DNA of 64,000 nt. It comes from Papio anubis (lineage: Eukaryota > Chordata > Mammalia > Primates > Cercopithecidae). Shown here piece by piece: positions 23,601 through 38,600 of the stretch. The translations under genes and the position numbers were made by a program. The stretch covers positions 33,937,376 to 34,001,375 of the forward strand of contig NC_044976.1 of NCBI RefSeq assembly GCF_008728515.1. Reading direction: 5' to 3'. Below the pieces are notes generated by a model. The model saw nothing but the letters and a program-made list of their open reading frames with translations, was not told where the DNA came from and did no database searches. Position 1 is the stretch's first letter. Each line of letters begins with the position of its first letter.

Positions 23601-26600
23601 GGAAAAAAGATTATAATCTCATCTATTCAAGGGCTAAATTTTTCATGGGTTTCCGTCTTTTTAAAATTCCCTATTTGTTATTGCTGTTTTTTGTTTTTGT
23701 TTTGAGACGGAGTCTCACTCTATTGCCCAGGCTGGAGTGCAACGATGCAATCTCAGCTCACTGCAACCTCCATCTCCTGGGTTCAAGTGATTCTCCTACC
23801 TCAGTCTCTTGAGTAGCTGAGATTACAGATGAGCACCACCATGCCCAGCTAATTTTTTTTTTTTTTTTTGGAGACGGAGTCTCGCCGTCTCCCAGTCTGG
23901 AATGCAGTGGTGTGATCTCCTCAACTTTGGGAGATTGCCAGGCTCCACTTAGGTTCACTCTGTACGCGTTGTGGCCTGGAAACTCTCCAGAAGGTAAGCT
24001 GGGGCAATGATAGGACTCACCTCATTTGTTTCTCTTCTCTCAGAGCTTACTGTTCTATTTTGCCTGTTAAATGCCTGAAAAATTTACTTCATATATTTTG
24101 TCTGACCTTTTAGTTGTTTAAGGCAGGAAGGCAAATCCAGTCTCTGTTACTTCATAATAGCCGAAAAGTTTCGTTTTTGTTGTCTGAGCTCAGCTTCTAT
24201 AACAAGGGTCAGCAAGCTGTAGCTCACAGGCCAAATTCTAGCTGGTAGCCTGTTTTTGTATTATCCACAAGCTAAAAATGGCTCTTGCTTTTTTATTTTT
24301 AAAAATTTTTTTTGAGACAGGGCCTTGTTATGTTACTCAAGCCGGGGTGCAGTAGCACCATCACAGCTCACTGCAGCCTTGACTCCTGGGCTCAATAGAT
24401 CCTCCTGCCTCAGCCTCTGGAGAGGCTGTGACTGTAGGCCTGTGCCAGCAGACTGGCTAATTTGACCTTTTTTTTTTTTTTTTGAGATGGAGTCTAGCTC
24501 TGTTGCCCAGGCTGGAGTGCAGTGGCGCAATCTCAGCTCACAGAAAGCTCCGCCTCCCGGGTTCACGCCATTCTCCTGCCTCAACTTCCCGAGTAGCTGG
24601 GACTACAGGTGCCCGCCACCATGCCCGGCTAATTTTTTGTATTTTTAGTAGAGACGGGGTTTCACTGTGTTAGCCAGGCTGGTCTCAAACTCCTGACCTC
24701 AAATGATCAGCCCACCTTGGCCTCCCAAAGTGCTGGGATCAAATTCCCTATTTTGAACGTTTCATTATTGGCAATCTTACCAAATATAGGCAAGGTCAAA
24801 TTTTTTTTTTTTTTTTTGAGACGGAGTCTCTCGCTTTGTCGCCCAGGCTGGAGTGCAGTGGCCGGATCTCAGCTCACTACAAGCTCCGCCTCCCAGGTTC
24901 ACGCCATTCTCCTGCCTCAGCCTCCCGAGTAGCTGGGACTACAGGCGCCCGCCACCTCGCCCGGCTAGTTTTTTGTATTTTTTAGTAGAGACGGGGTTTC
25001 ACCGTGTTAGCCAGGATGGTCTCAATCTCCTGACCTCGTGATCCACCCGTCTCGGCAAGGTCAATTTTTTTAAAGAAGGGAAAATAAAATGACAATCCAG
25101 TCAGTGATACAATTAAGCAGCACGACAGTAATAAGTTTTTTGGTGAAAACTGTTACACTAGTACAATTGGTACAATGAGAAAGGAAATATTGTAGCCCCA
25201 GTACCACATGCTCAACTTGTATACAAAGTTTAGCAATCCAACAGTGATATAAATTTACCCCTCTTCCCCACTGCAATATCTTAGAATTTCCTTCTTTCTC
25301 CCTCAGCCAGCTGTTACCTCTCTGCTTAACACTTCATATCGTAATGGAATCTGTGATGATAGCTGGCAGTTACAAGGAGAAAGTTCCTTTGGAGTTGATG
25401 CACACTGGATATTTTCAGGTGGCCTTCTCATCCATGATAAAATCGTTTTTTTTTTTTTTTTTTTTTTTTTTGAGACGGAGTCTCGCTCTGTCACCCGGGC
25501 TGGAGCGCACTGGCCGGATCTCAGCTCACTGCAAGCTCCGCCTCCTGGGTTTACGCCATTCTCCTGCCTCAGCCTCCTGAGTAGCTGGGACTACAGGCGT
25601 CCGCCACCACGCCCGGCTAGTTTTTTGTATTTTTTTTAGTAGAGACGGGGTTTCACCGTGTTAGCCAGGATGGTCTCGATCTCCTGACCTCATGATCCAC
25701 CCGTCTCGGCCTCCCAAAGTGCTGGGATTACAGGCTTGAGCCACCGCGCCCGGCCCAAAATCGTTTATTTTTAAATGGAGTCTTGTTCTGTCACCCAGGC
25801 TGGAGTGCAGTGGTGCAACCTTGGCTCTCACTGTAGCCTCAATCTCTCCAAGCTTAGAGGTGATCCTCTCACCTCAACCTCCTGAGAGTAGCCAGGACTA
25901 TAGGCATGTACCACCACCCCTAGCTAACTTTTTTTTTTTTTTTTTTGAGACGGAGTCTCACTCTGTTGCCCAGGCCAAAGTGCAGTGGCACGATCTCAGC
26001 TCACTGTAACCTCCATCTCCTGGGTTCAACCAATTCTCCTGCCTCAGCCTCTCTAGAAGCTAGGATTACAGGCGTGCATCACAACACCCAGCTAATTTTT
26101 TATTTTTATTTTTAGTACAGATGGGGTTTCGCCATGTTGGCCTGGCTGGTCTTGAACTCCTGACCTCAGATGATCCGCCCACCTCGGCCTCCCAAAGTGC
26201 TGGGATTATAGGAGTGAGCCACTGCACCTGGCCAATTTTTGTATTTTTTGTAGAGATGGGTTTTGCCGTGTTGTCCAGGCTGGTCTTGAACCCCTGGACT
26301 GAAGTGATCCACCCTCCTCAGCCTCCCAAAGTGCTAGGGTTACAGGTGTGAGCCACTGTGCCCGGCCACTTTTCATTCTTCTTTTTAGAGACGGGGTCTT
26401 GCTCTGTTGCTCAGGCTGGAGTGCAGTGGTGTGCGATCACAGCTCACTGCAACCTTGACCTCCTGGATTTAAGCATTCCTTCTACCTCACCCTCCCAAGT
26501 AGCTAGGACTACAGGTGCATGTCACCACATCTGGGTTTTTTATTTTTGTAAAGACAAGAACTCACTATGTTGCCCAAGCTGTTCTCAAACGCCTGGCCTC

Positions 26601-29600
26601 AAAGCGATCTTCCCACCTTAGTCTCCCAAAGTGCTGGGACTTTAGGCATGAAACTTTGGTTAATTTTCTAAAATGTACTCAAATCATACTTCAGTATTTT
26701 TGTGACTAGCATCTAGATGTGTGTTTTTTTTTCCCCTAGATGGTCTTACTAGAAAAAGAGAAAAATGAAGGAAATATTTTTATCCTGAGCCCCCAACATT
26801 ATTAGCAGCAAAAACCCAACTCTAAAGGATGCTATGTTTACATTGCAAACAAAAGAGTAGAGAGACAAGCTTTAAGTCTGCCTCCTATTTTGCAGTGGTT
26901 CAGTAAAGCTAAAAGCAACAGGTAGTGGCAGGGAAAAGGGAACAGAAATAGGCAGGTTATTATGGATGCCACTAGAGCAAGAGAAATGGTTGGGTGGGAA
27001 GATTACCTGGGACTTAAAATAGCAGTCAGCATGAGAACTGTTCTCATTCACATTACTCTTGTCCAGAAAGTAGAATTAGAGGCAGGGATTATTCCATATG
27101 CTATTGCAAGCAACAGAAGTAATGTATTTCTGATGTCACAAAATTTAAATTTACATGCATTTTTTCATGGAAACCTTATCCTATATGAGGTAAGGAAACT
27201 GAGCTGTTCCCACTGTTTTTACTCTTAAACCCTTCCAATGCATCCACCACACCAGGTACCAGATTTAACTTCCTAAAGTGAGTATCTGATTGAACATTTC
27301 CTTTGCTGAAAACGTTTCAATGGTCCTCTACTTACAAAGAGCTAAAGTCCAAGCTCCTAGCATGGCATAAAAACCCTGAATGATCTGGGCAATGATCACC
27401 AATGTCCTTGCTATCTTCACTTCAGCCAGGTAGAACACTCTGTGCTTTTTATTGTCTCTGACATCTGCAGGTTCAACCCCTCCACCAAAATAGTCCTCCC
27501 TCACCTCTCTGCCTTGGTATCTCTACTGAGCTCCTTTCAGAAACTTCCTTGACTTCTAGGCTCCAAGTAAGGTACCCTTCCTCTAGGTTCCCAATGCACC
27601 CTCAATTACATACCTTGATTGCAGCACTTACCATCCAGTATTGTAATGGTCTGTTTGCCTGCCTATCACTCCTATTATATTTTAATTTCTTTAAGAGCAG
27701 GGAGTGTTTTACGTGTATACACAGCACCAAACACAGTGCTAAATACAATTTATTGCATGAATGAATGAATGTTGATTCTAACTTCATGTATATTATGGCT
27801 GGTCTGGAAACCCGAATTTCACGTCAATTATTTCTAAAGGAAAACATGTTCCAAGTTAAAAAGTAAGTGCTCACCATATGCCAGCCACTATGTAGGTCCC
27901 TTTATAAGCCAAGTATAATGCTGGAAAAATTACCTAACCTCTCTGAGCCTCAGTCTCTTCATTTTGCAAAATAATACCTCGCGCTATGAAAATTAAGAAA
28001 GACAACTAACAAAGAATGTACCAGTGTCTAATATAGTTGGTACTCAAAAAACGTTTCTCCCTTTCCTATCAGTCTAGGACTGTTTAGGTAACTTTTAGTC
28101 CCATAGAACAGAAACTTTCCCTCAGTGTTCCAGACAACAGCTTATTCTCATGCTTCTTTGCTAATGGAGCTGTGCTAGTTCTGTTACACACCTCTGCCAC
28201 CTCAACCTCCAGCCCTGGTCAAACTGACTTTCACATCTTCCCAATATGCACTACCATGCAGAGCTCTTTCTATCCTTCTCCTCATCTCCAAAGTCAACCC
28301 ATTCAGTTATCAAACTCACTGAGCATATTTTACACACCAGATACAGTGGCTGACATAGCACCTACCAACAATAAGCTGTTTAATGAAAGAGAATCTTTGT
28401 GTGTGTGTGTGTTTTTTTTTTTAATGAGACAAGGTGCTCTTTCTATCCTCTCCATCTCCAAAGTCAACTCATTCAATTAACAGACTCACTGAGCATATTT
28501 TACACACCAGATATAGTGGCTGACATAGCACCTGCCAACAATGAGCTGTTTAATGAAAGGTAATTTTGTGTGTGTGTGTGTGTGTGTGTGTTTATGAGAC
28601 AGGGTCTCATTCTGTCTCCCAGACTAGAGTGCAGTAGTGCAATTTCAGCTCACAACTCACTGCAGCTTTGACGCCCCAGGCTCACACAATCCTCCCACCT
28701 CCGCCTCCTAAAGTGCTAGAATTACAGGCATAAGCCACTGACTGTGCCCGGTTTAATGAAAGAGTCTTGATCGAGTGTAGTGGCTCACACCTGTAATCCC
28801 AGCACTTTGGGAGGTCAAGGCAGGCAGATCACCTAAGGTCAGGAGTTCAAGACTAGCCTGGCCAACATGGTGAAACCCCCATCTCTACTAAAAATACAAA
28901 AATTAGCTGGGTGTGGTGGCGGGCACCTGTAATCCCAGCTACTTGAGAGGCTGAGGCAGGAGAATTGCTTGAACCCAGGAGGCAGAGGCTGCAGTGAGCT
29001 GAGATCGCAGCATTGCACTCCAGTCTGGGTGACAAGAGTAAGTGAAAGTCCATCTCAAAAAAAAAAAAGTCTTGATGTGAACCATTTCACTAATAATAGT
29101 AGAAGCAGCAACAACTTTTTGAGTGCTTCTTTAAACTATCCATTTGCATGCATTATTTCAACACATCTTCACCATAGCCCACAAGCCATAAAGCACTTTT
29201 TTCTTTCTTTATTTTTTCTTTTTTTTTGAGACGGGATTTCATATGCTGCCCAGGATGGCCTTAAACTCCTGGGCTCAAGTGACCCTCTTGTGCCTCAGCC
29301 TCCCCAGTAGCCGGAACTACAGGTGCACACCACTGTGCCTGGTTTTCTTCTCTTTTTAAAAAAAAAGATGCTTGAAGAGGTCAAATGACATATACAATGT
29401 TAAACAATTACTATGATAGTCCAGATTCAAATCCTGGTCTTGCTACAAAGTCTAAGCTCTTTTTTTTTTTGAGACGGAGTCTCACTCTATCGCCCAGGCT
29501 GGAGTGCAGTGGTGCGATCTCAGCTCACTGCAAACTCGGCCTCCCGGGTTCACGCCATTCTCCTGCCTCAGCCTCCTGAGTAGCTGGGACTACAGGCGCC

Positions 29601-32600
29601 CGCCACCGCGCCTGGCTAATTTTTTGTATTTTTAGTAGAGACGGGGTTTCACTGTGTTAGCCAGGATGGTCTCGATCTCCCGACCTCGCGATCCACCCGC
29701 CTCAGCCTCCCAAAGTGCTGGGATTACAGGTGTAAGCCACCGCGTCTGGCCACAAAGTCTAAGCTCTTAACCACCATGCCATACTGCCTCAAGGCAGAGT
29801 GGGGAGCATCAAACTCTATCTAAGGGTCAGGAAATTTATTCAACATGGTAATACTTGAGTTCAGTGTTGAGAGATCATTCATTCATTTGATAAATACAAG
29901 TGCCTACAATGTGTCATCCACTGAGGAAGCACTAGGGATAGAGTAGGGAACAAGGCAGGAGATCCCAACTCACAGTATAAAGGGAAGGCAGTGAACAAGT
30001 AATTACATCCACCTATTCTTCAAGCTGTCCTCTAACCATTCATTGGAAGAAATTTATCCCTCTCTGAATTCCTACAGTATTTTATTCTAAATGTTCTTTA
30101 AGAAAATAATACTTTTCCTTTTTCATGTTATTTATTTTCCAATTATCAATGACATATTCATTATCAAAGACATCATTTACCATTTTCTCCTTTGTACTTC
30201 TTATTTGCATACTTCTTATCTCCCCCATTAGAGTAAAAGCATCTTAAGTATACCTTAAATATCAGATTTATGTTGGTATGCCCCATAGCAACTTACTCAT
30301 AGTAGATACTTTAATATTCGTTGAATGAGTGAAAACAAAAGAAATTCAGTTTCACAGATAATTTAAGTGAACCAAAATGTTTCTCTTTAGCAGTAAAAAA
30401 TTAAACAATGTTTTCATCAATGTCTTAAGATTTGACTCAGGCCAGGCACGGTGGCTCACGCCTGTAATCCCAGCACTCTGGGAGGCCGAGGCGGGCGGAT
30501 CATGAGGTCAGGAGATCGAGACCATCCTGGCTAACACAGTGGAAACCCCATCTCTACTAAAAAATACAGAAAATTAGCTGGGCGTAGTGGCGGGCGCCTG
30601 TAGTCCCAGCTAGTAGGGAGGCTGAGGCAGGAGAGTAGTGTGAACCTAGGAGGCGAAGCTTGCAGTGAGCCAAGATCGCACCACTGCACTCCAGCCTGGG
30701 CGACAGAGCGAGACTCCATCTCAAAAAAAAAAAAGGAAAAAAAAAAAGATTTGACTCAGGATTATAGAAAAAACTTAATTTCAGATTGGAAAGGCAGAAA
30801 TAATAAATTCCTAAATACCATAACACAATAGCAATGTACCTCCTTTTTATATTAACTATCAACAAGCTTTTTTTTTTTTTTTTTTTTTTTTTTTGCGAGG
30901 GCTTTTTCTTTTTCCCCCCCTGGTGTGGGGTGGTGCGCTCTCCGCTCACTGCAACCTCTGTCTCCCGGGTTCAAGTAATTCTCCTGCCCCAGCCTCCCAA
31001 GTAGCTAGGACTACAGATGCATGCCACCATGCCGGGCTAATTTTTGTATTTTTAGTACAGACAGGTTTCACTATATTGGCCAGGCTGGTCTCAAACTCCT
31101 GACCTCATGATCTGCCCGCCTTAGCCTCCCAAAGTGCTGGGATTACAGGCGTTAGCCACTACACCTGGCCAACAGACTTCCATTTTAAACATGGCTTAGA
31201 TCATTCTGATACCCTGCCAAATTTCTCTAAAAGGGATTCTGCCCATATCTGGAACAACTGCAGGATAAGATCACATGTGGTTATTGGTTTCTCCTATGTT
31301 CTCTCTCCTCAACAGTCGTCAATAATCAAAAGCTACCAGGATAATCACACCAGGGAGACGCCCCACAGTTTAAAGGATTACCTCTGTTGGTTTCAGGTTC
31401 ATCAAGTATCACAAAGGAATCTTCATCAGCACCTAGCCGTGGTTTAATGGAAACATCTACTCCCAGTTGCTTAAGTCTATCCAGAGTAAACCTTCTCACT
31501 TTTTCAGGTGGCACAACTGCTGATGATTTATTTTGCTGCCCAGGCTCTTCCACTTTCTCATCTGTTTCTTCTGGATTTTGGGGGTCTTCACCCTCCAGGG
31601 CATGAGGTTCAAATGCTACAAGCCCTCCAACCTGACATTCCTCACTGTGATTGTTCCCAAGGAAGTTGGATTCCTGTTGCACCACCGAGCTGTCCCCAGG
31701 TGAAGGTCTAATGTCACTCTGCTTCTGTTTCTCCTGAATTTCTAGCTCTTCATTTTTTACCAAATCCTTCCCGGAAGACTCATCTGATCCAGTAATGATC
31801 TGGGTTTCCTTTGAAACCACAGGGAGTGCATTAATTTCCACTTCATTTTCTGCACCCGTTGTCTGCTCAGAACTTTTACTGTGGTGATAACTGTTCATTT
31901 CAGTGGTATTTGCAGTGTCTGTGATTTCTTTGTGATGGCTTGACTGATATTTAGATGACCTAGAGAAGAGAAAATGAGCTGGAGTTGAAAATTATCCTAA
32001 ATGTGAAACATTCTCATCCCTTAGTATACATCAGTTAAATCAGTTTTAAGGGAGTGAGAAATCTGAACTTTTCATGCCAGATGTTTGCTACAAAACTAAA
32101 TGTTCATGAAAATAATAATAATAATTTAATATAATAACAAGAGTGTTCTTACTTCAATAGTGCCATGGCATTTCCCTGGCAAGTGGGCCGGGGTTTACGT
32201 TTGAAGAAATCGTGAATGGTTTTATTCTCAGGCATATGATATGGAAGGTTAAGTGCAGACTCTATAAAACAGAATAAAACAAGCAAATATATATACTGTA
32301 TATTCTGAAATGTCACTTCATATTCAGTTAACCAAACATAATAACCAACGCCATCACTAGAAATAGAAAACTCCCCTTTAACAAAGGCAGAGGAGCTAAG
32401 TACAAAAGAGTTCCCTGAAGACCAATGGCTTTTAAACCTAGATGTGAAATCAAAATGATCCAGAAAGTTTTTTAGAAATACAGATTCTTGGATCCCATTT
32501 CAAACCTACTGAATCAGAATCTCTGTGGGGCCTAAAAATTTATATACAGTAGTCCCTGCTTATCCACAGGGATACATTCCAACACCTGCAGTGGATGCCT

Positions 32601-35600
32601 GAAACTGCAGATAGTACTAAACCATGCAGTGTTTTTTTCATCTGATAACTGAGAGGGCTACTAACTGACTAACAGGCAGGTAACGTATACAGTGTGATAC
32701 ACTGGACAAAGGGATGTTTTTTTTAAATTCCATGGACCATGGCTGACCACAGGTAACCAAAACTGCAAATAAAGAGGGACTACTACCTCTCCAAAGAATC
32801 CTAACAGAATCAGTCCACAGACAACCATTAAATTTCCTCCTTACCCGCATTACAATTCTGAAAATTTCTTCAGTTTATACTAATGGTTCCAAGGGCTTTA
32901 GAACAATGGCCTTTCACCAAGATAAATTCTAAACTTGATATTATAACCTGAGTTCACATTAGAAGTGTTAAAAAAATAAAAGTCCTCAACATCCAAGTTG
33001 AGCTTACCAAGAAACATTGTGATTTTGCCTCAAAGTTTACTGGGTTGCATTACCTCGAATAAGGCGCTGAGTCTCACTATGCAGTTGTTTTAATGCTTCT
33101 TTACTTAATTTGGCTGCCTTTCTTTCCTTCAAGAAAACAAAAAGTGAGACTACATTAATTACATGAATATCCAGAAAGATAGATATTCATCCCTCAAGAG
33201 TTTGTTCTCTCCAAGAAAAGAGGAAAGGAAATAGTAAGCCAAATGCAGTGTAAACTCAAGGAATTCATTTAAAGTCTTAGAGAATACATTTGAGTCTCAG
33301 AGAATTCGTTCAATCCAATCCATATTTTGTTCCTACTATGTACAAAGCAATATGATGGGTAACAGAAAAATATGATAGACAAAATAAAATATTTATTCCT
33401 AAGCAATCCATAAACTCCTGTGTAAAGAGATCAATGTGACTAATATACAGGGCTCTACCTCACCTTCCTCGTGGTTCCTTTTGATAACTCACTTTCTTCC
33501 TCAAATGAATAGACCTCACTCTCCAAAGATGGTTCCGTTTTCTAAAAGAAATGGCATGTTGATTATTAGGACAAAAACAAAATTCAAATAAGAGGATGAT
33601 TTAGTTGAAGTCTACTTTTGTTGTCCAACACCACATCATGCTACATTAATAAATCAATAATCATCGAATAGAAATTATTAAACACACAGCATCCTATTAT
33701 GCTTAGAAAACAAATTAGATACCTCAAATGGAGTTTGGAACCTTATTTCTTTTACCTCTGCTTACATCTTTCCCTAAAGAGGGATAATAACTCGCAGGAA
33801 GCTAAAAAAAAAATCTTAGGAAGAAAAATTATGCTTCCAAATACTCGGGACAACAATGTTTTGACTGATGCCTCTCTTTGATACCCTTCCTGAAACGCTA
33901 TAGGGTTCATTTCTCAAAGGCTATAGGACTGCAAAATTTACATCTCTTCCCTATTATTTACCTGCATCTTACTACACCGTCAAGTATCTTAGTCTTTTTT
34001 TTCAGCATTCCTAAAAGGGTAATAACAAAGAACTAGTTTCCAAATAAGTTAGCACGTCTATCACTTGTACTGCAAGTCTCCAAAATTAACAGCTGAAAAC
34101 TTAAGTCAATTGACACGTTTTTCTTCAGTTAAAAAAAGAAAAAATTAAGGTTCCAACAGTAAATTAAAAATATAGCAAAGGTCAGAGGCAGTTGGTTAAC
34201 TCTTACTGCAATCATGTTTTACTTGCCTTGTGCTTTTTTACTTTGTTTTTTACAGCTGCTCTTATTGATTCTATTGACTCTTCATCTTCCAATGGAGAGT
34301 TATTTTCATCCTCCAACCCAGTTTCAAAAAGGTCTTTATCCATAATAAGACAGCCACTGTCATTAAATGGCTGTTCTACATCATCTTCCTAGATAATACA
34401 TAAACAAAAAGCATAATCCAATCATTTAAAAATCCAATATTTCACAACATCATATGGCAATTTGGATCAGGCCAGAAAAAGCCCATGTTTCATCAACAGA
34501 CAAGCATATAAAATCTAGAACATCCTCACTGGTTCCTAACTCACACTTATCCTTTGAAGTCCAAGTTGTGATTTTATGCAACTGTCTAAAACTAACTTAA
34601 TAAGCAGTAAATTTTTTTTGAAAAGTCGAATACTTGTTAAGCAACTAGTTTATAAATCTGAGGATGGTTTTTCTAGTTAGCAAACAAGACTTCTGACTGA
34701 CAGATGCATTAAAAAGCCTTCTTTCAGTTAATATTCATCAGCTCAGAGACAGCAAAGAATTACTCCATGTGCTCATAAAGAAAATAAGAAACCCATTTAT
34801 TTGGAAATGTCCTCTGCATACCCAAAATAGAATAAGACCAATAAGTTTTATTTTTTTGTTTTGTTTTGTTTTGTTTTTGAGACAGGGTCTCACTCTGTCA
34901 TCCCCGCTGGAATGCAGTGGTACAATTACAGCTTATTGCAGCCTCGACCTCCTGGGCTCCAGTGATTCTCCCACCTCACCCTCTCAAGTAGCTGAAACTA
35001 CAGCTGGGACTACGGCCACCACACCCAACTAATTTTTAAGTTTTTTGTAGAGACGGGATCTCACTCTATTGCCTAGGCTGGTCTTGAACTCCTGGGCTTA
35101 AGTGACCCTCTGGCCTCAGCCTCCCAAAGTGCTGGGATTAGAGGTATGCACCTCTGCACCTGGCCAAGACCAGTTAGTTTTAAATAACATACCCTATTAT
35201 TCTCAACACAAAATAGTCAATTCAAAGCAATATTTGGAAAGCAGAAACAACCTCAAGTACTAACAGCAACCTTTTCTAAAATGTTAACCTACCCAAGCAA
35301 TAGCAAATTATTCTTTTTTTTTTTTTTTTTTTTGAGACAGAGTCTCCCTCTGTAGCCCAGGCTGGAGTGCGGTGGCCGGATCTCAGCTCACTGCAAGCTC
35401 CGCCTCCCGGGTTCACGCCATTCTCCGGCCTCAGCCTCCCAAGTAGCTGGGACTACAGGCGCCCGCCACCTCGCCCGGCTAGTTTTTTGTATTTCTTAGT
35501 AGAGACGGGGTTTCACTGTGTTAGCCAGGATGGTCTCGATCTCCTGACCTCGTGATCCGCCCGTGTCGGCCTCCCAAAGTGCTGGGATTACAGGCTTGAG

Positions 35601-38600
35601 CCACCGCGCCCGGCCAGCAAATTATTCTTTAAAATGTACCTGGTTTTTTGTTTCCTTCTTTTTCAGCTGTCTAATTTTTTCCATTTTTCTCTCCTCTTTC
35701 TCAAGTCTTCTTTTCGATTTTACTTTTGCTTTTCCTGCAGTTCCTTCTTTATCATTTGTGTGCTTTTTAGAACTCTTTCTGTCAATGGTAAAGTCCGTAG
35801 AGTTTCCAGACTGAAGACTCAGCTCTAAGCAAGGTTTCACTTGTGCTTCGAGATTTTCCTGATACAAAGACTTCTCCATGTAACTTTTATCACTGTCTGC
35901 CAGAGTTTTGTAAATCCTTTTGACTTTTGTATTTTTCCCAGCATAAAAATTCTCTTTATTTTCCTCCTCGGCACCGTCATAGGTAGTTTTCTCTGGAGAG
36001 GCATTTGTGTCCTCTGTTTCGGAATCACTGTCTTGTAGAACCTTCCTGTTTTTCAACTTCTTACTTACAAATATCTCTTCATCTGAATCTGGAAGAAACA
36101 ATTTTCTTTTAATTATACCATCATTTGATCTTCCTCCTAGTCCCACTACTCCTCAAAAATATATTCAGTTATACAAGTGATATATTACATTGTGAAATTA
36201 TATAACTACTATTAAGAACTAATTGTAGCAAAGCAAATCTAAAAATACATTTTGAAAAACATTTTCCCTGGGAAAAATGTCTCTTACTGGGAAATGTAAT
36301 TTTATGTATATTTACAATGTGTGAAGTTGTTCTAATCCTCTGGCAGGTGTTAAAATTCCTTTTATTATAGGATGGATGCAATTAACCAGGCAATGTGGTA
36401 GCTATTAGACAATCAACAATATAACATAGTTTCAAAAAGGTACAAGCACTGTTATTTTGCTTTTATCATAAAACAAACAATAAGGATGGGGCATTAATGT
36501 AATAAATCAAGAGAATAATGAAATTAATCCAATCTACTTACAACTGAGGCTCCTGCATACTATTCCTAAAAATAAAATTACTATTACAAACCTCCTTCAC
36601 TCAAGGGTCCAATTGTTTCACAGCTGCCCTGTCCACTATCTGAAGGACTATCTGCTTCCTCTTGTGAAATGACTTTTGGATCATTGATTTCCAGCTGAAC
36701 CTAGAAAATGACAATATACTTTGTATTAACCAGCAGGTGACCGAAAGCTCCAAGTACATAATGACACACAAATCATGGGATCATCCACCTGAACTAAGGA
36801 AAGAACCAAATACGATGGTTCCTTGAAGGGATGACATTTAGAATTACTGGACAACAAACAAACAAAAGTTCATTTTTCACCTTTGAAGGATGCTAACAGA
36901 ACCAACTCCTTTAGTAATGGTAAAAGAATGAAAAGAATCAAGCACTTATTATGCCTTTTCTGTGTGAACTGTTCCCCATATATCCATATGATTGATGAGG
37001 GGAAGTTTCTATTTAGAGAAATATCTTAATGAATTAACAAATGATAGAATTAGATTATCACAGTTTTATCAACCCTCAATTAAAAACAGACCTCGGCAAT
37101 TATCATTAATGGCTGCTAACATTACCAAAAGAGAAACAACCAGACATTATGTGCTGCCTAATAGAAGTACCCAATACTAGCTATAAAGTATTCCTGACAG
37201 AACAATCAAATTTGAATCCTATCAAGTCTCTAGATCTAACTACCAAGTTACAGGAAATAGAGTGAATAGGGGAACATGTTGAATAATACCACAGAGATGC
37301 AACCTAGATGTGGGAAACTCCACAAGTCAAACTGGGTGGTTTCTTTCTTTCTTTCTTTTTTTGAGATAGGATCTTGCTCTGTCACCCAGGCTGGAGTGCA
37401 GTGGCACAATCTCTGCTCACTGCAACCTCTGCCTCCTGGGTTCAGTCGATTCTCCTCCTAAGTAGCTGGGATTACAAGCGCACACCACCATGCCCAGCTA
37501 ATTTTTTGTATTTTAATAGAGACAAGTTTTCCCCATGCTGGCCAGGCTGGTTGCAAACTCCTGACCTCAGGTGATCTGCCCGCCTTGGCCTCTCAAAGTG
37601 CTGGGATTACAGGTATGAGCAACTGCACCTGGCCTTTGCAATATATTGCAAAGAAAAAAAAAGAGGGAGAGAAACCTATAAAGTTAGTTAATACATAAGT
37701 AAATGAATATACATGTGTACGTATGTATATTTCCATATATTTATACATGTATGTATATTTCTATATGCTATATTTCTTTTTCTTTTTTTTGAGACGGAGT
37801 TTTGCTCTTGTTGCCCAAGCTGGAGTGCAATGGCACGATCTTGGCTCCCTACAACCTCTGCCTCCTGGGTTCAAGCGATTCTCCTGCCTCAGCCTCCCGA
37901 GTAGCTGGGATTACAGGTGCGTGCCACCATGCCCGGCTAATTTTTTGTATTTTTAGTAGAAATGGGGCTGGGCGCGGTGGCTCAAGCCTGTAATCCCAGC
38001 ACTTTGGGAGGCCAAGACGGGTGGATCACGATGTCAGGAGATCGAGACCATCCTGGCTAACACGGTGAAACCCCGTCTCTACTAAAAAATACAAAAAACT
38101 AGCCGGGTGAGGTGGCAGGCGCCTGTAGTCCCAGCTACTCGGGAGGCTGAGGCAGGAGAATGGCGTGAACCTGGGAGGCGGAGCTTGCAGTGAGCTGAGA
38201 TCCTGCACTCCAGCCTGGGCAACAGAGCGAGACTCTGTCTCAAAAAAAAAAAAAAAAAAAAAGAAATGGGGTTTCACCATGTTAGCCAGGCTGGTGTTGA
38301 ACTCCTGACCTCAGGTGATCCGCCTGCCTCAGCCTCCCAAAATGCTGGAATTACAGGCGTAAGCCACCACACCTGGCCCTGTATATTTCTATATACATAA
38401 ATGTATGCCTTATATATGTATGTATATCTTAAAATACATACATATATGTATATACACACATATATAAGTATGCTTTATATATGTATATATACACATATAT
38501 AATATAAACAATTGCAATATGCAACTTCTGATGATGATTCAAAAAAATGTAAATAATTATGCTAAAGTGACATATAAAAATAAATGAAATATCCATGAGT

